From an uncultured Ruminococcus sp. (GTDB lineage Bacteria > Bacillota > Clostridia > Lachnospirales > Lachnospiraceae): 9,053 bases of DNA. The stretch is from the NCBI GenBank assembly GCA_934359255.1, contig CAKRLG010000039.1, forward strand, positions 1 to 9,053, written 5' to 3'. Of this stretch, positions 1-7,405 are shown one piece after another. How positions within the stretch are numbered: position 1 is the first letter of the stretch; every line of letters begins with the position of its first letter. Both the position numbers and the translations under genes were made by a program. The notes beneath the pieces were generated by a model. That model saw only the letters and a list, made by a program, of their open reading frames with translations. It was not told the origin of the DNA and searched no databases.

Positions 1-56
1 AGGCTTCTTATGTATCGTCTCAATATTAATTTGGTTGAAATGAACAACTTAAAATG

Positions 57-90
57 TTTTTCAAACACGCTCTAGAGCGTGTTTGAAAAA
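57..90. repeat. Perfect 34-nt palindrome
   Basis: Two 17-nt arms are exact reverse complements with no spacer; the centre is GCTCTAGAGC and the outer ends are TTTTT and AAAAA. The flanking bases do not pair, so the symmetry stops sharply at 57 and 90. The T run lies 5' and the A run 3', so this is not a normal intrinsic terminator on either strand. It could be a protein-binding palindrome, a cruciform, or two abutted inverted ends of a mobile element. The sequence cannot decide between these. Confidence 0.85.
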
Positions 91-104
91 TCATTTCCGC
101 AACC

Positions 105-149
105 AAAAACAGTTGCTGCCGAATCTGATTTCGGTAACAACTGTTTTTT
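105..149 (-). terminator. Intrinsic terminator after the YhgE/Pip gene
   Basis: The arms AAAAACAGTTG (105-115) and CAACTGTTTTT (138-148) pair perfectly. An inner CCGAA/TTCGG stem continues the hairpin. T runs follow the stem on both strands, so it can work in both directions. It lies about 25 nt beyond the stop codon of the minus-strand YhgE/Pip gene, which it should terminate. Confidence 0.85.
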
Positions 150-173
150 ATTTGTCTCTATGTAACCTTTCTC

Positions 174-3071
174 TTATGCCAATCCTTTTTCTTCCAGAAA
201 ATCATGGAAAATCGGTTTTCCTGCTTTGATCCGTCTGGTGCGGAACTGGAATTCGATGATGGTTAGAATCGTAAATACGATTGTGATCACACACATAACA
301 ATGACTGGTGTCCGGATGCTTTCTCCTGCGCAGATGACGCTTCGGAAAGCATCTACAGAGTAGGTGAACGGTACCCATGCATGAATCTTCGATACGAATG
401 CCGGTGAAAGCTGTACCGGATAAGTTCCGGCGGAACCTGCCAGCTGGATAACCATGAATACCAGCATCAGGAAGCTTCCTACTTTACCAAGGCTGATATT
501 GAAGAAGTACATGATTGAGGTAAATGCCACGGAGGTCAGGCAGGCAAATGCTACCGCCTTACCCATTTCAGCCGGGGTAAATCCGTCAAATACATGAAGC
601 AGGAAGATCACCAGGATACCCTGCAGGATTGCCAGTGGATATAATACAGAAGCTTTGCTTCCCCACCATGCGAATCCGGATTTTAATTTTCCGTTGTATT
701 TTGTCAGCGGATACATCAGACAGAAGGCAAGTGCTCCAACCCACAGACCTACGGACATCATATACGGTGCCATCGCATGACCGTTGTTCGGTACTTCTGT
801 CATTTTTGCTTCATCATCATCTACAGGAGCTGCGATCATCTCATAATTCACATCTTCTGCTTTATTTTCTTTTACGGTTTCGGCTCCGTCTGCCAGACTG
901 CTCTGGAGGGTATCGGAACCATCGTCCAGTTTCTTTAATCCATCACCCAGTTCTTTGGAACCGTCATATAACTGACTGGATCCATCCCGGATCTGACCGG
1001 CACCATCGGTAAGCTGTGCGGCACCGCTATTTAAGGTGTTATTATTTGCTACTAAAGTTTTTGTTCCATTATATAAGGTGGAAGTACCATTTGCCAGTGT
1101 GGTTGCTCCGCTTCCCAGCGTCTTTGCACCATCGGCAAGCTGCTGTGTTCCGCTTGTCAGTGCTGCACTGTTACTGTTCAGGGTGGATACACCGGCGGTA
1201 TAAGCAGTAAGTCCGGTATTCAACGTCTGAGCACCTGCAGCCAATGTTTCAATCCCCGCATCCAGTGTCTTCATTCCTTCTGCTGCTGCCGGGAAAGAGG
1301 ATGTCGCATTCTGTAACTGAGTAAGACCTGCAGATACCTGGCTTACACCTTTATTGACATTTGCTGCACCGGCACTTGCGGACTGTAGTGCTGCTGAAAG
1401 CTGTTTGATAGAATCTGTGGAAAGATCTTTTGTCTGATCCTGAAGATCTTTCGCTCCTGCTGCCAAACTATTTGCTCCTGCCGTAAGTCCGGTCGCATAC
1501 TGTTCAAGTCCGGCTGCTGCGGCTGAGAGGCTTTTGTTTGCCTCCGTCATACCGGAAGTAATCCCTGTTGTTGTACTATTCGCTTTGCTCACATAAGCCT
1601 CTGTATTTACGGTGTCTACAGAGCCTGTATTCGCTGCTGCGCTGTTTAATGTACTTACCAAATTATTCAGCGTCTGTGCATCTATCACAATACTTCCGTC
1701 ATCCTGTTTCGTACATGCTGAAAGCTGCTGTGCTGCTGAAGACATTGTGGCAGAAGCACTCTGTAATTTTGTATTAGCCGTCTGAATCTTGCTATTGCCG
1801 TCATCGGCTGCATTTTTTGCGATTGTTGCATATCCGCTCAAAGCATTTGCAACATTCCCCTGCATATTACTGATTCCTGTAGTAGCCTTATTCACAATAC
1901 CTGCTGCTTCCGTAACAGAACTGCTGGCATTCTGGATACCACTCACTGCACTGCCCAGTCCCTGACTCAGTTTCGCAAGCTGTTCCGCACTCGCTGAATG
2001 TTCAAGAGTACTTACACTTTTACTGATCTGTTCCAAACCTGCTGCCAACTGTACAGTTCCATTCTGCAATGTTCCTGTTTTATCAGTGCCGGTTACCGCA
2101 TTGTTCAGATTTACGATTCCCGCATAAACCTGTCCGATATTTTCCAGCCCGGACAACTGTTTTGCTCCGGCTGCCAACTGCTCACTTCCCTCTGCCAGCT
2201 GTTTACTTCCGGAGTTCAGTGCCTCTGAGTTGCTGTTCAGGGTTGCTACACCATCGGTGTATTCTTTCACACCGGAGTTCAGCTGATCTACACCGTTGGT
2301 CAGTGTCGGAAGACTTGCGGTCAGTGTGCTGACACCCTCATCCAGCTGTTTTGCTCCATCATTGACCTGAACTACACCGTCGGTGTACGACTTCAGACCT
2401 TCGGTCAGTTCCTCGGATCCCTCTTTGAAAGTCAGCGTGCTGTCTGCCAGTACTTTCAGGTTATCCGTGATTTTCTTATTGCCCTCGGAGGCATCATCCA
2501 TACCATCTTTGATCTGCTGTGCGCCGTCAGCCGCATCCTGCATACCATCTCCGGCGGTTCCGATCTGATCAAAAATTGCTTCCGTATATGTCCTGGTCAC
2601 TTCCTCGCGAATACTGGTTTTGATCTTACTCAGTGCCGTCTCGCTTAACTTGGAAGCAATGTAGTTGGTTCCCGGATTCGTCTCATAGTTCAGAACCATC
2701 TTCTGTGGCTGCTCATCCATGACAGTTGCCGCATTGGCTGAGAAATCCTTCGGAATGGTAATTACCATATAATAAGTACCATTTTTCAGGCCTTCATTTG
2801 CCACATCTGCATCTACAAAGTTGAACGCCAGTGAATCATTTTCTTTCAAATTATCCACCAGTTGATCTCCAACTGTCAGTGTAGTATCTCCGTACTCGGC
2901 CGGCTCATCTTCATTGACGATGGCTACTGGAAGTTTATCCACATTTCCGTAGGGATCCCACATGGATGCCAGGAAAAGCCCCGCGTAAATCGCAGGGATC
3001 AGCGCAATTACGATGACTACCAAAAGCAAAATCTTGTTGTGAAATAAACTTTTCCACTCTTGTTTTAGCAT
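174..3071 (-). CDS. YhgE/Pip-family membrane protein (phage infection protein-like), 965 aa
   Basis: The protein has one N-terminal membrane segment (about residues 13-36, after MLKQEWKSLFHNK). A very long extracytoplasmic region follows, then five C-terminal membrane segments between about 770 and 942 that resemble an ABC-2 permease half. This is the architecture of the YhgE/Pip family, which includes Lactococcus Pip and the related SPP1 receptor YueB. The middle region (about 180-735) is rich in LxxGxxxLxxG spacing, typical of the family's long helical stalk. Residues 271-306 and 624-659 are near copies of each other, sharing a TLNSNS core. The start at 3071 is chosen because AAGGAAGGG lies 6-7 nt before it; the ATG 14 codons upstream would translate through that site. 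A TetR-family regulator is divergent and probably controls it. The molecular function is unsettled; in relatives it serves as a phage receptor or a surface/export component. No type VII secretion genes are visible nearby. Confidence 0.9.
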   Translation of the reverse strand: MLKQEWKSLFHNKILLLVVIVIALIPAIYAGLFLASMWDPYGNVDKLPVAIVNEDEPAEYGDTTLTVGDQLVDNLKENDSLAFNFVDADVANEGLKNGTYYMVITIPKDFSANAATVMDEQPQKMVLNYETNPGTNYIASKLSETALSKIKTSIREEVTRTYTEAIFDQIGTAGDGMQDAADGAQQIKDGMDDASEGNKKITDNLKVLADSTLTFKEGSEELTEGLKSYTDGVVQVNDGAKQLDEGVSTLTASLPTLTNGVDQLNSGVKEYTDGVATLNSNSEALNSGSKQLAEGSEQLAAGAKQLSGLENIGQVYAGIVNLNNAVTGTDKTGTLQNGTVQLAAGLEQISKSVSTLEHSASAEQLAKLSQGLGSAVSGIQNASSSVTEAAGIVNKATTGISNMQGNVANALSGYATIAKNAADDGNSKIQTANTKLQSASATMSSAAQQLSACTKQDDGSIVIDAQTLNNLVSTLNSAAANTGSVDTVNTEAYVSKANSTTTGITSGMTEANKSLSAAAAGLEQYATGLTAGANSLAAGAKDLQDQTKDLSTDSIKQLSAALQSASAGAANVNKGVSQVSAGLTQLQNATSSFPAAAEGMKTLDAGIETLAAGAQTLNTGLTAYTAGVSTLNSNSAALTSGTQQLADGAKTLGSGATTLANGTSTLYNGTKTLVANNNTLNSGAAQLTDGAGQIRDGSSQLYDGSKELGDGLKKLDDGSDTLQSSLADGAETVKENKAEDVNYEMIAAPVDDDEAKMTEVPNNGHAMAPYMMSVGLWVGALAFCLMYPLTKYNGKLKSGFAWWGSKASVLYPLAILQGILVIFLLHVFDGFTPAEMGKAVAFACLTSVAFTSIMYFFNISLGKVGSFLMLVFMVIQLAGSAGTYPVQLSPAFVSKIHAWVPFTYSVDAFRSVICAGESIRTPVIVMCVITIVFTILTIIEFQFRTRRIKAGKPIFHDFLEEKGLA

Positions 3072-3095
3072 TGTATCCCTTCCTTTTTGATGTAT

Positions 3096-3180
3096 TTGTC
3101 GACTTATTTCCATTAATAGATATATATTCTATTATTCACTTTCTATTCTATTAGTAGATTAAAAAGCCATTAGTCGACAA
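3096..3180. promoter_or_regulatory. Candidate TetR operator region in the divergent intergenic gap
   Basis: TTGTCGACTTA (3096-3106) and TTAGTCGACAA (3170-3180) are inverted copies matching at 10 of 11 positions, with centres 75 bp apart. Related ATTAGTAGA (3150-3158) and ATTAATAGA (3112-3120) occur between them. ATTCTATTAGTAGATT (3145-3160) is itself an imperfect palindrome. The region sits immediately upstream of the YhgE/Pip ribosome binding site and abuts the -35 of the regulator. This is where an autoregulating TetR protein controlling both genes would bind. Binding is inferred, not shown. The YhgE promoter must lie here, but no clear -35/-10 pair stands out in the AT-rich stretch. Confidence 0.5.
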
Positions 3181-3184
3181 TATG

Positions 3185-3213
3185 TTGATTTTCTTTTCGG
3201 AATGTATTATACT
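3185..3213 (+). promoter_or_regulatory. Predicted sigma-70 promoter for the TetR-family gene
   Basis: TTGATT (3185-3190) and TATACT (3208-3213) are separated by exactly 17 bp. The expected transcription start near 3220 leaves a leader of about 240 nt before the chosen start codon. The leader holds a small perfect hairpin (TTCGAT/ATCGAA, 3357-3373). A candidate operator ends 5 bp before the -35 box. Confidence 0.55.
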
Positions 3214-3459
3214 AAAGAAAGATAGCAGATACAACCACCACATTTATTTCTAACTGTTCATTATTAGACATTCATTGTTGTATTTGTTGATTTGAAATTC
3301 TTAAATATTTCTAATGAAGTGTCCGGATTTTTGTTTATATTTTATTCAGATTTTGTTTCGATTTATCATCGAAGCACTGTCCTGAACGATATAGAGACTT
3401 TCCGGAAATACAGGGTTTCATTAAGGGGGATTTTTATGGAAATGAAAAAAGGAGAAAAA

Positions 3460-4059
3460 ATGGATCGCCGGGTGCGAAAAACCCGTGCACAGCTTCGAGC
3501 CGGTCTTGCCCGGCTGATGCAGCAGAAAAATATTAAAGAAATCACGGTAAAAGAACTGGTTGATGAGATTGATATCAACCGTTCCACTTTTTATCTGCAT
3601 TACACAGACATTTATCAGATGCTCCAGAGCATCGAGGACGAACTGATGGAAGATATTCTGGAAGCCATCAAAGAGCATCCGCTGGATCCCGGAATGAAAG
3701 GAGAAGGTTATTCTTTTGCCGTCCAGCTGTTCCGGATTCTATCTGCCAATAAGGATATCTGTGCAGCACTGATGGGACCGAACGGCGATATGGCTTTTGT
3801 GGAGAAGATTGAAAAGCTGGTCGAGGACGCTGTTTTGCCGGAACTTTTTACAATGTTCCCACAGAACGTCAACGATATCAAATATGCTTACGCTTTCTGC
3901 ATCAACGGCTGCGTGGGAATGATCAAATGCTGGCTCACCGGTGATTCCGACGATACTCCGGAGCATATGGCATACCTGACCCATACCATCATCTCCGAGG
4001 CACCGCGTAATTTTGCGGCAAAAGTCTTAAATTCCGCACAGGAAGGGAGAACAGTCTGA
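3460..4059 (+). CDS. TetR/AcrR-family transcriptional regulator, 199 aa
   Basis: The N-terminus (MDRRVRKTRAQLRAGLARLM) followed by ITVKELVDEIDINRSTFYLHY (about residues 28-48) is a classic TetR_N helix-turn-helix, with the STFYLHY recognition-helix signature. Residues 50-199 are a divergent helical ligand-binding and dimerisation domain, of the kind seen in small Firmicute TetR proteins of about 190-200 aa. The start at 3460 has AAAGGAG 5 nt upstream. An ATG at 3436 with GGGGGA before it is the alternative and would add eight residues (MEMKKGEK) that read through the better ribosome binding site. The longer frame from 3292 adds a tail unlike the family and is rejected. The gene is divergent from the YhgE/Pip gene and is its likely repressor; the ligand is unknown. 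Confidence 0.88.
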   Translation: MDRRVRKTRAQLRAGLARLMQQKNIKEITVKELVDEIDINRSTFYLHYTDIYQMLQSIEDELMEDILEAIKEHPLDPGMKGEGYSFAVQLFRILSANKDICAALMGPNGDMAFVEKIEKLVEDAVLPELFTMFPQNVNDIKYAYAFCINGCVGMIKCWLTGDSDDTPEHMAYLTHTIISEAPRNFAAKVLNSAQEGRTV

Positions 4060-4121
4060 GAAATACGATGATCTGCGAAAATAGCTTTGCCTTCTGACAA
4101 ATTATTTCGCTGAAGCAAATA

Positions 4122-4208
4122 CAGATATCTATAGAAAGTTTCAGAGTTGAAATCTGCTTTTTACACAAATTTCGACTCCGGAACTTTCTGTTCCTATCTG
4201 CTTTTGTT
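4122..4208 (+). terminator. Long imperfect hairpin between convergent genes
   Basis: AGAAAGTT (4133-4140) pairs with AACTTTCT (4182-4189). Inward, GAGT.GAAAT pairs with ATTTC.ACTC with few mismatches. Outward, CAGATA (4122-4127) pairs with TATCTG (4195-4200) across a 5-nt internal loop. CTTTTGTTTT follows on the plus strand, so it should terminate the TetR-family transcript. The minus-strand side is less T-rich, so its effect on the converging SGNH transcript is uncertain. Confidence 0.7.
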
Positions 4209-4862
4209 TTACACTACTCGTCTCCAGCCTCTTCTCTGCCACAGCATCCGCTCGATTTTCTCATACACTGCCTGTGCAAAGATCTGATGTCCCTGCGCGT
4301 TCAGATGTTCCTGATCTACCTCACTGCACTGCACATAATCAGAAGCCCGCAAATATCCGATCTGTCTTTCTGCAGCAATTCGTTCATATACCGTTTCCAG
4401 TTCCTTCGATACCTGCACCGACTGTGGCGAAAAGTCCTGATCATATCCTTCCTGCCATACTTTTTCTCCCAGATAGATCGGTGAGATCAGCAGAACATCT
4501 GCCTGAGGCGCAAAGGTCTGAATCTGATCCAACAGACACTGGATTCCTCTTCCGATCACTTCTGACGATGCGCCGAAGATCGTTTTGCAGTCATTGGTAC
4601 CTAGCATAAGCACCACCAGATCGACTGGGTGATGTGTCTCCAGTAAGGTCGGCAGTAACGCCGTGCCTTTTCGTCCCTGCCGGAACGGATCTTCAAACAC
4701 GCTCGTTCTTCCGCAGAGTCCCTCTTCGATGATGCGAACATCCTTTCCTTCATAAGCTTTCTGTAATCTTCCCGTCCACCGTACTTTAAATGGCAGCCGC
4801 TCTCTGCTCTCTCCGTCATATCCCCAGGTGTTCGAATCTCCAAAGCACAAAATCTGTTTCAT
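4209..4862 (-). CDS. SGNH/GDSL-family hydrolase (arylesterase-like), 217 aa
   Basis: The protein opens with ILCFGDSNTWGY, which is block I with nucleophile Ser10. Block II is around GLCGRTSVFED (oxyanion Gly near 48-51). Block III is GTND (88-91, Asn90). Block V is DQEH (183-186), giving the Asp183/His186 pair. All four SGNH signatures are therefore present and the enzyme should be an active serine esterase or lipase-like hydrolase. There is no signal peptide, so it is probably cytoplasmic. The wording of block I and the length match the arylesterase-like subgroup, but the substrate cannot be read from the sequence. The ribosome binding site is weak (AAGAAG). The gene has its own promoter about 130 bp upstream and a terminator isolates it from the MATE gene, so it is likely monocistronic. 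Confidence 0.92.
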   Translation of the reverse strand: MKQILCFGDSNTWGYDGESRERLPFKVRWTGRLQKAYEGKDVRIIEEGLCGRTSVFEDPFRQGRKGTALLPTLLETHHPVDLVVLMLGTNDCKTIFGASSEVIGRGIQCLLDQIQTFAPQADVLLISPIYLGEKVWQEGYDQDFSPQSVQVSKELETVYERIAAERQIGYLRASDYVQCSEVDQEHLNAQGHQIFAQAVYEKIERMLWQRRGWRRVV

Positions 4863-4904
4863 TCTGTCATCTTCTTTCTTTTTTAATATCTTCGTAACTG
4901 TTCA

Positions 4905-4938
4905 GTACCTTCGCAGAACATGATCTGCTGAATCGTAC
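4905..4938 (-). other. Hairpin in the SGNH hydrolase leader
   Basis: On the minus strand GTAC, TTC and GCAGA pair in order with TCTGC, GAA and GTAC around a 6-nt loop, with small bulges. It lies in the ~125-nt leader between the predicted promoter and the start codon. It matches no riboswitch I recognise and may only stabilise the leader. Confidence 0.35.
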
Positions 4939-4993
4939 CTATATTCGCTGTTTTTATATTCCTATTATTTCGCTATGTTTTTATGTTTTTATT

Positions 4994-5022
4994 ATCATAC
5001 ACAATTTTCCTGACTTTGTCTA
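4994..5022 (-). promoter_or_regulatory. Predicted sigma-70 promoter for the SGNH hydrolase
   Basis: On the minus strand TAGACA (5017-5022) and TATGAT (4994-4999) are 17 bp apart; each differs from consensus at one position. The start would fall near 4987. The promoter begins just after the MATE terminator, which supports independent transcription. Confidence 0.6.
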
Positions 5023-5026
5023 ATAG

Positions 5027-5077
5027 AAAAAAGCAATATCCAGTTATAGGCTATTTCTATAACTAAATATTGCTTTT
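5027..5077 (-). terminator. Intrinsic terminator after the MATE gene
   Basis: AAAAGCAATAT (5029-5039) pairs perfectly with ATATTGCTTTT (5067-5077). Inside, AGTTATAG pairs with CTATAACT around a 7-nt loop, with a 2x2 internal loop between the stems. On the minus strand the stem runs into a T tract, and the MATE stop codon is 15 nt before it. Confidence 0.88.
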
Positions 5078-5091
5078 ATTTCTCACCCTTT

Positions 5092-6444
5092 TTATCGGTT
5101 GCCGTTACCTGCCAGCATCCCGGTCACCTTTTTGACGCAGTGCAGGCAAGTCGGCGCTATGTAACAGCATGCTGCGATCCATGCCGCCTGATCCGCAAAG
5201 CAGATTGCCGTATACCCCAGGGATCCGACAAATCCCAGACTGACAATCGTTCTTGCCAGCATCTCCGTCACACCGGAAAGTACTGCTCTTCCTGAATATC
5301 CAAGTCCCTGTGTCACCATCCGGCTCACATTCAGGATACCCAGGCTCCAGAAGAAATATCCCAGACAGCGCAGATATTTTCCTGATGCATCCAGGACATC
5401 AGCTGCTGATTTTTTCACAAAAATCATCGACAGCGTGCGTCCTCCGAAGATCAGCACCAGTCCGATCAGCAGACCATATATCGTTGCAATCGCAACTCCC
5501 TGCCGCAGTCCTTTCTTGATCCGTTCCGGCTGCCTTGCGCCCATATTCTGGCTGCAAAATACGGATGCAGAAGTGGCAATCGCATCAAACGGGCACATGG
5601 CAAACTGTTTGATTCTCATACCCGCGGTAAATCCGGAAACACACACGCTTCCCAATCCGTTATTTGCCGACTGCATTACCATACTGCCGATTGCAGTGAT
5701 GGAAAACTGCAGTCCGGTAGGAAGCCCCATCGCCAGAAGTTCTTTTACCGCAGTTGTATTTACCATTCTGTTTTCTTTTGTAAGATGTAGTACATTCATC
5801 TTTCTTCCAATAAAAACAAGACACAGGATGCCACTGATCGCCTGTGCTGTAATTGTTGCAGCCGCAGCTCCCGCACATCCCCATTTCAGCACCACGATAC
5901 AAAACAGATCAAGAAAGATGTTCAATATCGCTGAAAATGCCAGAAACAGAAATGGTGTCCGGCTGTCTCCAAGTGAACGGAGAATACTGGAAAGATAATT
6001 GTATAATAAGGTAAAAGGAATTCCCAGAAAAATAATCAGCAGATAGTGATAGGCTCCACGGAAGATATCCTCGGGAACTGACAGCAGATGCAGGATCTGT
6101 GGACAGAATACAGAACAAAGAATCGTCACTGTCACACCGATTCCCCCAGTCAGTACCGCACCGTTAAATACATAATTTCTCATCATATCCAGCTTGTCTG
6201 CCCCAAAGTACTTGGCAACCGGTACACCGAATCCGGTACAGCATCCCATACAGAATCCCAGGACCAGGAACTGTACACTGCTGCTTGCTCCCACACTTGC
6301 CAGCGCTTTCGCTCCGAGAATCTGTCCTACGATTGCCGCATCGATAATATTATACGTCTGTTGCAATAAATTTCCGATTAAAAGAGGAAGTGCAAACTGA
6401 AGCATCAGTTTTAACGGGTTCCCCTTTGTCATAGATGTTGACAT
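5092..6444 (-). CDS. MATE-family multidrug/sodium antiporter, 450 aa
   Basis: This is a hydrophobic protein of about 12 membrane segments with the usual MATE length. The N-terminal MTKGNPLKLMLQFALPLLIG and YNIIDAAIVGQILG segments are characteristic. So are the loop RSLGDSRTP, the following NIFLDLFCI helix, and the second-half repeat beginning KELLAMGLPTGLQFS. These transporters export cationic drugs or metabolites by H+ or Na+ antiport; the substrate is not predictable here. The start at 6444 has AAAGGAAG 7 nt upstream. The ATG six codons earlier (MKGSET) overlaps that ribosome binding site and is rejected. The gene follows the alkD-like gene on the same strand after a gap of about 180 bp and ends at a strong terminator. 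Confidence 0.93.
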   Translation of the reverse strand: MSTSMTKGNPLKLMLQFALPLLIGNLLQQTYNIIDAAIVGQILGAKALASVGASSSVQFLVLGFCMGCCTGFGVPVAKYFGADKLDMMRNYVFNGAVLTGGIGVTVTILCSVFCPQILHLLSVPEDIFRGAYHYLLIIFLGIPFTLLYNYLSSILRSLGDSRTPFLFLAFSAILNIFLDLFCIVVLKWGCAGAAAATITAQAISGILCLVFIGRKMNVLHLTKENRMVNTTAVKELLAMGLPTGLQFSITAIGSMVMQSANNGLGSVCVSGFTAGMRIKQFAMCPFDAIATSASVFCSQNMGARQPERIKKGLRQGVAIATIYGLLIGLVLIFGGRTLSMIFVKKSAADVLDASGKYLRCLGYFFWSLGILNVSRMVTQGLGYSGRAVLSGVTEMLARTIVSLGFVGSLGYTAICFADQAAWIAACCYIAPTCLHCVKKVTGMLAGNGNR

Positions 6445-6627
6445 TGTTTCGCTTCCTTTCATATGAATCTGCTCTGTTATTATTTAGCGGATTCTGTTAT
6501 TTTGCATCACTGTTTTGCTATTCTACAGTTATCTCTATGTACCGCTTCCGCATCTTCCAGTTATATTTCTCTCTTTGTTCCTGTAACTTTCTATGCGTTT
6601 TGATACTTTTCGATATTCTTCCTGTTT
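6445..6627 (-). promoter_or_regulatory. MATE upstream region with 9-bp direct repeats
   Basis: TCTGTTATT occurs twice on the plus strand (6473-6481 and 6493-6501), exactly 20 bp or two helical turns apart, just upstream of the MATE ribosome binding site. A weak promoter-like pair (GTTACA, 16 bp, TATAAC on the minus strand) lies further upstream. No convincing terminator follows the alkD-like gene. The MATE gene could be read from its own promoter, from upstream, or both. Confidence 0.3.
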
Positions 6628-7329
6628 TTATTTCCCTGGATAACGTAAGCCCTTCAAATATACTTTCTGCTCCGGTGTGATTCGAAAGCTCTCCACCGCT
6701 TTCTGAATCGTCTTCTGATGCACCCAGCGATCCAGTTTCCGTTCTTCCAGATATGGAATCACTGTATCCCACTGCTTCGCAAGCGCTGTCGCAAAATACC
6801 AGGCAATCATCATGTTTACATAATATTCTTCCGACCGTACCCTTGCAACCAGATCGGCATATTCCGGTCTGAACGCGTCATCCAGATACAGCCGCATCAA
6901 TATCCCGATTCCGTACCGAATCGTATAGGTGTCTGTGGAAGTCACCCACTCCCGAATCACCGGAAGTAATTCCTCCCGGTGTTTTTCGAAGCATTTCGGC
7001 GCCGGCAGATCGCACGTTGCCCAATTATTTATATATGGAAGAAACTCCTTCACTTTCCGCAGACATTCCGGGTAGTCTTTGATCTTTGTTACCAGCAGCA
7101 TATGCAGATTATTTTCTTCATAATATCGATGTGGCAGTTCTTTTAAAAACCCCTCGGCTTCCTGGCTGTGATTTCTGGCAAATTCCCCTGCGAACTTTCG
7201 CAACACAGGCGTGCGGATTCCAATAATATCTTCCTTCGGAATCCCCGGAATCAATCTGGCATGAAATTCCCGATATCCAGGATCCTGCAATGCAAATAAC
7301 TTTTTTTGCAGTTCTGTTTTCATTTTCAT
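6628..7329 (-). CDS. AlkD-like DNA alkylation repair glycosylase, 233 aa
   Basis: The whole length reads as an all-helical HEAT-like repeat protein of the AlkC/AlkD family, which removes N3- and N7-alkylated purines without base flipping. The motif NNWATCD gives Trp103 and Asp107 with the same four-residue spacing as the catalytic Trp/Asp pair of Bacillus cereus AlkD. Arg138 (TIRYG) and Trp177 (IAWYFA) sit at spacings matching AlkD's DNA-contacting Arg and second Trp. PGIPKEDIIGIRTPVLRK near residues 28-45 is also typical. The start at 7329 follows AGAGG closely (4 nt); the ATG two codons later (7323) has a 10-nt spacing and is equally possible. The gap to the upstream YitT gene is only 76 bp and has no terminator, so the two may be co-transcribed. 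Confidence 0.93.
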   Translation of the reverse strand: MKMKTELQKKLFALQDPGYREFHARLIPGIPKEDIIGIRTPVLRKFAGEFARNHSQEAEGFLKELPHRYYEENNLHMLLVTKIKDYPECLRKVKEFLPYINNWATCDLPAPKCFEKHREELLPVIREWVTSTDTYTIRYGIGILMRLYLDDAFRPEYADLVARVRSEEYYVNMMIAWYFATALAKQWDTVIPYLEERKLDRWVHQKTIQKAVESFRITPEQKVYLKGLRYPGK

Positions 7330-7405
7330 ATTTCCTCTCTTTTTTGTACTTTGCCACCGTTTCTTCCTTTTGCTTTGTAAACTTTTTGACGATTCTTTTC
7401 TTTCA

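Noticed and set aside
629..2568. Plus-strand ORFs opposite the YhgE/Pip gene
   Set aside because: They are antisense shadows of a repetitive, Ser/Ala/Gly-rich coding sequence, with no ribosome binding sites or recognisable domains.
3072..3113. Longer YhgE/Pip start (14 extra residues, MEISRQ...)
   Set aside because: The extension translates through the AAGGAAGGG ribosome binding site of the start at 3071 and resembles no family N-terminus.
3292..3459. N-terminal extension of the TetR-family protein
   Set aside because: The frame is open but the extension is unlike the TetR fold. Good ribosome binding sites precede the ATGs at 3436 and 3460.
4692..4704. 13-nt match in the SGNH gene to the arm of the palindrome at 57-90
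   Set aside because: It lies within conserved coding sequence as a single arm; the match is probably coincidental.
5435..5998. 187-codon plus-strand ORF inside the MATE gene
   Set aside because: It is fully antisense to a clear MATE gene, with no domain or ribosome binding site support.
6445..6462. Longer MATE start (MKGSET)
   Set aside because: These codons contain the AAAGGAAG ribosome binding site; the next ATG has correct spacing and the usual family N-terminus.
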